Position numbers and translations under genes: made by a program. A stretch of 64,000 bases of DNA from Gnetum montanum (taxonomy: Eukaryota > Streptophyta > Gnetopsida > Gnetales > Gnetaceae): the NCBI GenBank assembly GCA_015680685.1, contig MNCI01002812.1, forward strand, positions 662,830 through 726,829, written 5' to 3'. How positions within the stretch are numbered: position 1 is the stretch's first letter; each line of letters opens with the position of its first letter. Shown here in pieces: positions 58,133 through 64,000 of this stretch. The notes below the pieces were generated by a model, which was not told the origin of the DNA, made no database searches, and saw only the letters and a list, made by a program, of their open reading frames with translations.

Positions 58133-59175
58133 AGGTAAAACAGACCCTTGAGACCCAAATTTATAGGGATCATTGTAGTTGGGAAGGACATGCATCGTTG
58201 GAGGATTTTAGAAAATGAGGGTTTTGGAATTACATGCATGGGGTTTTTGTTGGGTGGTAGGGAGGTGCTGGTTGTGGCTTGAGGTGGCCTACCATAGGGT
58301 AGGGGCTGTAGTAAGGGTTTTCCCTACATTTCCCTCTCCTCCCTTTTTTTAGAAAAACTTTTTGGTTTTGTGGCATAGGTAGGAATGAAGTAGGGGTTTG
58401 TTTGTTTTTGAATGCATGGAAGCCGTAGGACAAGGGACATGGTAGGGGATGACATAGAGGTTTTTAATTTTTTTTTAAAAAATTTTTATATGGCAGGGAA
58501 GAGGCTATGTGCACTGCATGCCATTAGGGCTACGGGTTCTCACACCTCGCGACATAACTACAAGGATTGCAGGGCTGATTGCATCCCCCTTAGCATGATC
58601 GTGTGGCCTTAGGGGCCATGAGGGCACTTAGCACTAGGGCACATTTTCTACATTATTTTTTTTATTTTTGAAATAAATTTTTGTATTTGGAAGTGGTTGA
58701 GCAAGGAAAGGGTAGGGCTTGGTGGGTATGACAGGTGCAGCAGCATGGTAGTGTGCAAGGATTACACACATCAAGTCATGGGCATGACAGGCGGTAGGTG
58801 TAGCTAGCATAGGGTGTAGTGGATAGTGACATGGTAGGGCACAATGTGCAAGGAGTGATGCATGATGTCATGGTAGGGTGTGGTGTGTAGAGCACATTGG
58901 GGTCATGGTGAAGACCTTGCACATTATAGAATGTAGCTAGAACTACGCTCCCCATGCCTTGGAGACATAGTTGACACCAAGTGTTTGACAAAATGGCATT
59001 TGTTGGAAAGTTAATTTTTTTGAGGTTACACTTTGTAGAGAGCGTAGTAGGGAGTTAGAAAAGTTTTTAGTCTATGACTATACTCTCCATGTTTTGGAGC
59101 ATAGTTAGGGTGTTTCCATAGTTAGAAAAAATTTCACCCTCTTCATAGACTACACTCTCCACTCTCCACTTGTGA
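58133..59175 (-). repeat. family-E LTR-like fragment (probable U3)
   Basis: 58900-59170 contains ACTACGCTCC, GACTATACTCTCCATG, GTTAGAAAAAATTT and GACTACACTCTCCACT. These are the motif types that fill U3 of LTR E3 (50220-50780), in the same orientation. 58133-58900 is G-rich on the plus strand with no gene; open frames at 58230-58612 carry no motif. No TG/CA terminus or TATA box can be fixed. If correct, it may be the remains of E3's 5' LTR. Confidence 0.4.
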
Positions 59176-62100
59176 AATGAAATACTAATCCTATGCAAAT
59201 GTGTTATACCTCAATGAGTACCAAGCATGTCAAATAAGTTGGTTGACATCCCATACTTGCAGGCCCCTGAGGACATTGCCAAAATTTAAGAAAATTTTTT
59301 GTTAGTTTATGTTGCATTATGTTAATTTTACTAACTTACTTTAATGATTTAATGCTAAAACTTACATCTATGTATGTATACTAACACTTTTTTTGTTACT
59401 TTGTAATTGTAGGATGTTGCTGAAACTTGTATTGATTATCGTGGAGCTCATAGACATCATATGTTGCATGAGCAAGCCTATTTCTAACATGTAGGTGGGT
59501 GTTTAGGTGGTGTGGTTTTGGCTAGGGGTTCATGACTTCCTAGAGTACCTTCTATAGTAGATTAGTGTGATGATGTGGTCATACTTAGCAGTGGAAGCTT
59601 CTAGTGATATTGCCAAGACATTGTTGCTTGGGGCTAATCAAGAAATCTTGAGGTTCATCTTAGATGAGCCTACTACTAGTGGTGATGGGACAAGTGATTT
59701 AGGTAGAGGCCCTAGGAGTGCTTGGTGTCTATTCAGGATATGATGCATGACAAGGTTTAGTTGAAATAATAAGAGCAACACCCTCTTTGTCATGTTGCAG
59801 GTGAACATCCTATTCTAGAAACCACATGAAATTATCTACTATGCTAGAGGGTAAGTGATTTTATGGCTTTCACAATGTTTTTTGCTACTTGGCCATGTCA
59901 CATTGTTAGTGGCTCATGCTTAATGTTAGGTTTAGAGCTGATGAGGAGGCCTTACATGATGAGGTGGACCTATTTTTACCCCTTAACTTGAGTATTTGGG
60001 TGGACAAGATGGTTACCATCATTGACTCCTTTAGCAGTGATATCTGATAGTTTGTCACTTGTGTGCATGGTATGACAGTAGCACTTGACCTCAATGAGGC
60101 CTTCTTTGTTGATCTCTTTGGTCTTCTCACTAATGACCTATTAATTATTGATAAGGATAGCAAGGAGGTAGAATACAAAGGGGAGATTAAGGACTAGTTG
60201 GGAGCCAACTGATCTCACAAGGGCATACCAATCAAGGATGTGGTTGTGCTTGAGGTACAAGAGCTCTACCCTCTTTTTTGTACTTGTGCCTTCTTGAAGC
60301 TGCTCTTCCAAGGAAATATCCTTGGGGCGAAGTAGGCATGGGTGATTAAAGAGGTGCTACTAGAGGGAATGATGTTCAACTAGGCTATCTACATTACTAC
60401 TAGCTTGCATGCGGAGATCTCTAGGCTACGATTTAACATCTAGGTAAGATCAGACATTCACTTCACATTCTTTGCAGGGTATTGATAAAGGCTCACGAAG
60501 CTTCTGGTCATGCGTGATGGTGGGTGTTGGATGGTGCAAGACCATGAGTAGCTATCCAAACCATGGATTAAGCATCTGTTTATGACCACANNNNGACCCC
60601 CCCCCCCCCCCCCTTGAGGAGATCGATGAGTTGTTATCTATAATGACTAAAGGTCTCATGGGGTAGTCACACTACTTGTGGGATAGCATAGGCAAGGGTC
60701 CTCTAGTTGGCACTAGGTACATGAACAAGGTAGATTGCTACATTGTAGAGACAGTGGGATCATCTAGCCATGTCCTAGGGAGGAGACTACTCCTAAGGTC
60801 AGAAGATTGAGTAGCAAGAAGATCTATATCAAGTTCCAAAGCTTGTGCACAGAGGTTACAAGTTAGTATGTGTAACTTGTTAGATGCATATATTATATTA
60901 ATATTTGTTTATATTTTTATGTTTTCATTTATGCTATTCTATTAACTAATGCTAATGTGCTATGTATATGTGTTGATTGTAGAGACTAGAGAGAGGACTA
61001 TCTGAGTAGTAGCTAAGGTGGTAGCAAAAGGAGCACCTCCTCAAGCTAAGGAGAGGGAGACTCATGGATATGAGCTACTTGAGATAGTAGAGACCATCCA
61101 AAAATTAGAGGATAAGAGGTTGCTCCACTACAATAGGGGTGATTTTGATTGCCTATTTGACAGTGTGTAGCTAGGTGGATCCCTTGCACTCACATATGAG
61201 GGCTTGCTAGATAAGTACTTTGTGTTGTCATTTGTTATTACCTTTTTCTCTAGCATCTTTAGCTATTTGATTATATGCTAATTGCATCATTTTGTTACAA
61301 CCTTAGATGTCCCTACTAGTAGTCCTATGTCTACCTACTACATGGAGCTGTTGGTAGACATGCCTAATAAGTTTTCCTTCATGGAGGACATTGTGGAAAA
61401 CATGGTGGATTGTTTACAACAAGCAAGTCCCGAGCTTGGTATGTGTGATGTTTCTTTGATTTGTGTTGCTTTACTAATTGAACACTTAGTTTGTGACTAA
61501 GATTAATTACTTGTTGCATGCCAACAAGTTTCAAGCTTTAATGGGATCTGAGTAGGATGACCAATTTTGATGCCCTCCCTGACCTCCCTTTTGAAGTGGA
61601 TTAGGTATCTCATCACATGTATGAGATAGCGAGCAAGTGTGCACCTTCTTATGCAAAGGCATTATGGGCCTGTAGGCACTTGAATGAGAACCTATGGAAA
61701 TGTGTGCACAAACTTCATGAGAGAGTGACTAGCCAAGATATGAAGATCAGAGATCTTCAATTTCAATATGACTTTCTAGTGACCAAGTCATAAGGAGATA
61801 ACACCTAGAGAAACTTTGAGATAGAATAAGCTCGATATTGGTTGGCTCTTAGAGGAAACAATGAGGTTACTTAGGAGGTGATTGAGCAACATTGTAGATG
61901 GAATTGCTCACCCAAAAAAATCAAGACTAGAAGAATTACAACATTAAGGTGTATCGGTGGGGGCAAACTCAGAAGAACTATAAGCACCAATACAAGCACA
62001 AGTGCAATGTGTACCTTTAATTGTACAAGGAGGAGTCTATCGAATGTCATCATATTAAGATGTTTTTTAAGGTGATTGGTAGGAGGTAGGCTTATGAGTT

Positions 62101-62540
62101 GTTCACATGGCATATAGTGGTGAGTGGCTCTCACAAGTGATAGATTGTCATCCCTCTAGGAGAGGCTTTCTCGACTACCTTTTCCATGGAGCCACCTACA
62201 TGGACCACCATGGACAAAGGTAAGACCCTCGTAGGGATTGACCTTGGCTAGGAGGATTGGATGCAACTTCTTGAGGTTGAGATCCTCCTACACTTGGAGG
62301 ATGGCCTTGAAAAGTTACCTTCACAAGACACTGATGTGGAATCCTCTTAGGTTAGTTGTTAGTTTTTATGCTTTTTTATATTTTGGGTTAGCTTGTGTAT
62401 TACAAGTTTGCTTACTAACTACTTATTTTTGTTGTAGTTATGGCAGCAGGTACTAAGAGATGCTATAGGCCCTAGCGATGCAATGGGAGAAGAAGAACCT
62501 CCACCTCTTCCTAGTGCCATTGGTTGATCATAACCTAATG
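59176..62540 (+). pseudogene. decayed, apparently intron-containing coding region, unidentified
   Basis: Several plus-strand stretches read as one type of protein with scattered C-to-T stops: 59935-60180 (EALHDEVDLFLPLNLSIWVD, DLNEAFFVDLFGLLTNDLLI), 60235-60442 (VVVLEVQELYPLFCTCAFLK), 61050-61170, 61309-61439 (MELLVDMPNKFSFMEDIVEN) and 61560-61890 (HHMYEIASKCAPSYAKALWA, HKLHERVTSQDMKIRDLQFQ, coiled-coil-like). Between them lie T-rich stretches with splice-like ends: TCTAGgtaag at 60443, ctttgcagGG at 60477, gattgtagAG near 60981, caaccttagAT near 61307, CTTGgtatg near 61440. The protein is not one I recognise; a transposon-derived plant gene is possible. The assembly gap at 60591 lies inside. 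Confidence 0.42.
60591..60613. other. assembly gap (NNNN) followed by a 17-base C run
   Basis: 60591-60594 are N and 60597-60613 is an uninterrupted poly-C in AT-rich DNA. This looks like a sequencing or gap-closing artefact, not biology. Confidence 0.8.
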
Positions 62541-62767
62541 TAGCCTTGTTGTTCAACATTTTTGCTATGTGTTTGCTACGTGATGCTGCTGCTCATGTTA
62601 TGTACTATTATTCATGTGAGATGTAATGAATGCATTTGCTGCACATAGTATATAATGTGTAAACTTTCTCTTTATTTACTATGTACTTACTATGCGATGA
62701 GTGAATGCGCTAAGTTAGAATCATGCGATGATAGTACAACTAGGCCATTGTAGGTCTCATGCTAGTT

Positions 62768-64000
62768 ACCATAAAATGGTTCTTCGTAATACTAAAGAAA
62801 GGTTCTTCAAGAAAGGTTTTTTGACATACCATAAAAAATTTATTTGAGATATAGGAAAAAGGATCTTCAATATGTTCTTAGAAATACTACAAAAAGGTTA
62901 TTCAAAATACTAGAAAATGATTTTCTAAAATACCAAAAAATAGATCTTCGAGATACTAGAAAAAGATTCTTCAAGATAACAACAAAAAGTTTTTTGAGAT
63001 ACCAGGAAAAGGATTTTTGAGATATTAAAAAATTATTTTTCAAAATACCAAAAAATGGTGTTCAAGATGTTCTTTAAGATATTAGAAAAAAATTCTTCAA
63101 GATACTAGAAATTAGTTCTTCAAGATAGTAGAAAATGATTCTTTGAGATACTAGAAAAGGATTTTTTGACCTACTAGAAAAAGATTCTTTAATATACCAA
63201 AAAAGGATTTTTGAAATACTAGAAAAATGTTCTTCGAGATATTAAAAAGAGGTTTTCTGAAATACTAGAAAAAGGTTTTTTGATATACCAGAAAAAGATT
63301 CTTCAAGATACTAAAAAAATGTTATTAGATATACCATAAAATGGTTCTTCAAGATACTAGAAAAATATTTTATAAGATACCAAAAATAGGTTCATTAAGA
63401 TACTAAAAACATGTTTTCTAACATACTAGGAAAAGGTTCTTTGAGATACTAGAAAAAGTTTCTTTAAGATATCAAAAAAATGTTTTTAAAGAAACTAGAG
63501 AAAGTTCTTTGAGATACAAGAAAATGATTCTTCGAGATATTTTTTAAGATACCAAAAAAAAAATTCCTAAGAATACAAGAAAATGGTTCTCCAAGATATT
63601 AGAAAAAGGTTTCTCAAGATATTAGGAAAAATGTTTTTAAGATACTAGAAAATGGTTCTTTAATATACAAAAAAAAAAAGAAGGGTTTTTCAAGTTGTTT
63701 TTCAAGATACCATAAAATGATTCTCCAAAACCCTAGAAAATAGTTTTTTTAAGATATTAGAAAAATGTTCTTTGAGATACTAGAAAAAGGTTCTTTGAGA
63801 TACCAGAAAAAAAATTTCGATATACCAGAGAAAGATTCTTTGATATACCAGAAATAGTTTCTTTCATATGTTCTTTGAGATACTAAGAAATGGTTTTTTA
63901 AGATACCAAAAAAATAATTCTCTATGATACCAAAAAGTTATTTTTCGAAATACTAGAAAAAAGTTCTTCATGATATTAGAGAAAGGTTCTCTAACATATT
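62768..64000. repeat. 23-bp satellite, right array (>50 copies, runs off window)
   Basis: Same degenerate unit as 41535-41853 (GATACTAGAAAAAGGTTCTT plus three bases), with insertions and some shortened units. It begins near 62768 and continues to the right edge. 62541-62767 before it holds nothing I recognise. Confidence 0.9.

Noticed and set aside
57500-58433. Open frames inside and next to the rRNA relic
   Set aside because: The DNA is explained by 26S rRNA homology and an LTR-like fragment; the frames have no protein meaning.
60597-60613. 17-base poly-C as a biological G-quadruplex element
   Set aside because: It adjoins an NNNN gap in AT-rich DNA and is most simply a sequencing or gap-closing artefact.
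1-64000. tRNA genes
   Set aside because: No cloverleaf with intact A and B boxes was seen; the tRNA-like matches are retrotransposon primer binding sites.

Overview
The window looks like intergenic chromatin from a land plant with a large, old, heavily methylated genome. A gymnosperm is my best guess, but this is an inference. It is AT-rich and CpG-poor. It holds nested, decayed LTR retrotransposons, no intact host gene, and many stop codons explained by C-to-T change (CGA to TGA, CAG to TAG, CAA to TAA). Single Ns at 19262, 19595 and 52008 and a short N run at 60591-60594 mark it as draft assembly.

Layout. 1-9847: two minus-strand Ty3/gypsy relics. Element A (LTR 1105-2081, PBS, gag running off the left edge) lies in the 3' tail of element B (LTR 9044-9847, gag, protease, RT, RNase H, integrase). 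9858-22451: plus-strand element C of the same clade, 5'-truncated in pol. It has a long 3' noncoding tract, an internal TATA promoter, a ~950-codon unidentified 3' ORF and a 3' LTR. The 3' ORF is split by a composite insertion (13271-18505) of a second gypsy family, E, whose two LTRs are inverted relative to each other. 25506-29900: a second composite, F (clade of A and B), is a gag segment between two inverted LTRs. 29901-41534: AT-rich DNA with two relic exons of a calcineurin B-like (CBL) gene and a Ty1/copia RT-RNase H relic. 41535-41853 and 62768-64000: two arrays of one ~23-bp satellite. 41854-49316: element D, same clade as C, with RT to integrase deleted but gag and 3' ORF kept. 49317-56175: element E3 inserted into D's gag. 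56370-58132: a decayed 26S rRNA fragment. 59176-62540: a decayed, apparently intron-containing coding region I cannot identify.

How the parts relate. A, B, C, D and F share gag, R-U5 sequence, integrase and 3' tail, but their U3 enhancers differ. A, B and F carry arrays of GATATC-centred palindromes just upstream of TATA. C and D carry TTGAYRGGGCC-like motifs, and C and D repeat such motifs before an internal TATA box about 445-450 bp upstream of the 3' ORF. Family E (Tat-like integrase and RNase H) carries a hairpin immediately upstream of its polypurine tract in all three copies.

The most interesting result is the pair of inverted-LTR composites. They have opposite topologies: F has U3 at both outer ends, E has U5 at both outer ends. 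Each is bounded by a 5-bp direct repeat with one mismatch, so each may have integrated as one unit made by aberrant reverse transcription. In F the inner junction falls exactly at the end of an 18-nt primer-binding-site copy, as expected if plus-strand strong-stop DNA was the primer. Separately, 19263-19594 is almost certainly a contig placed in the wrong orientation.
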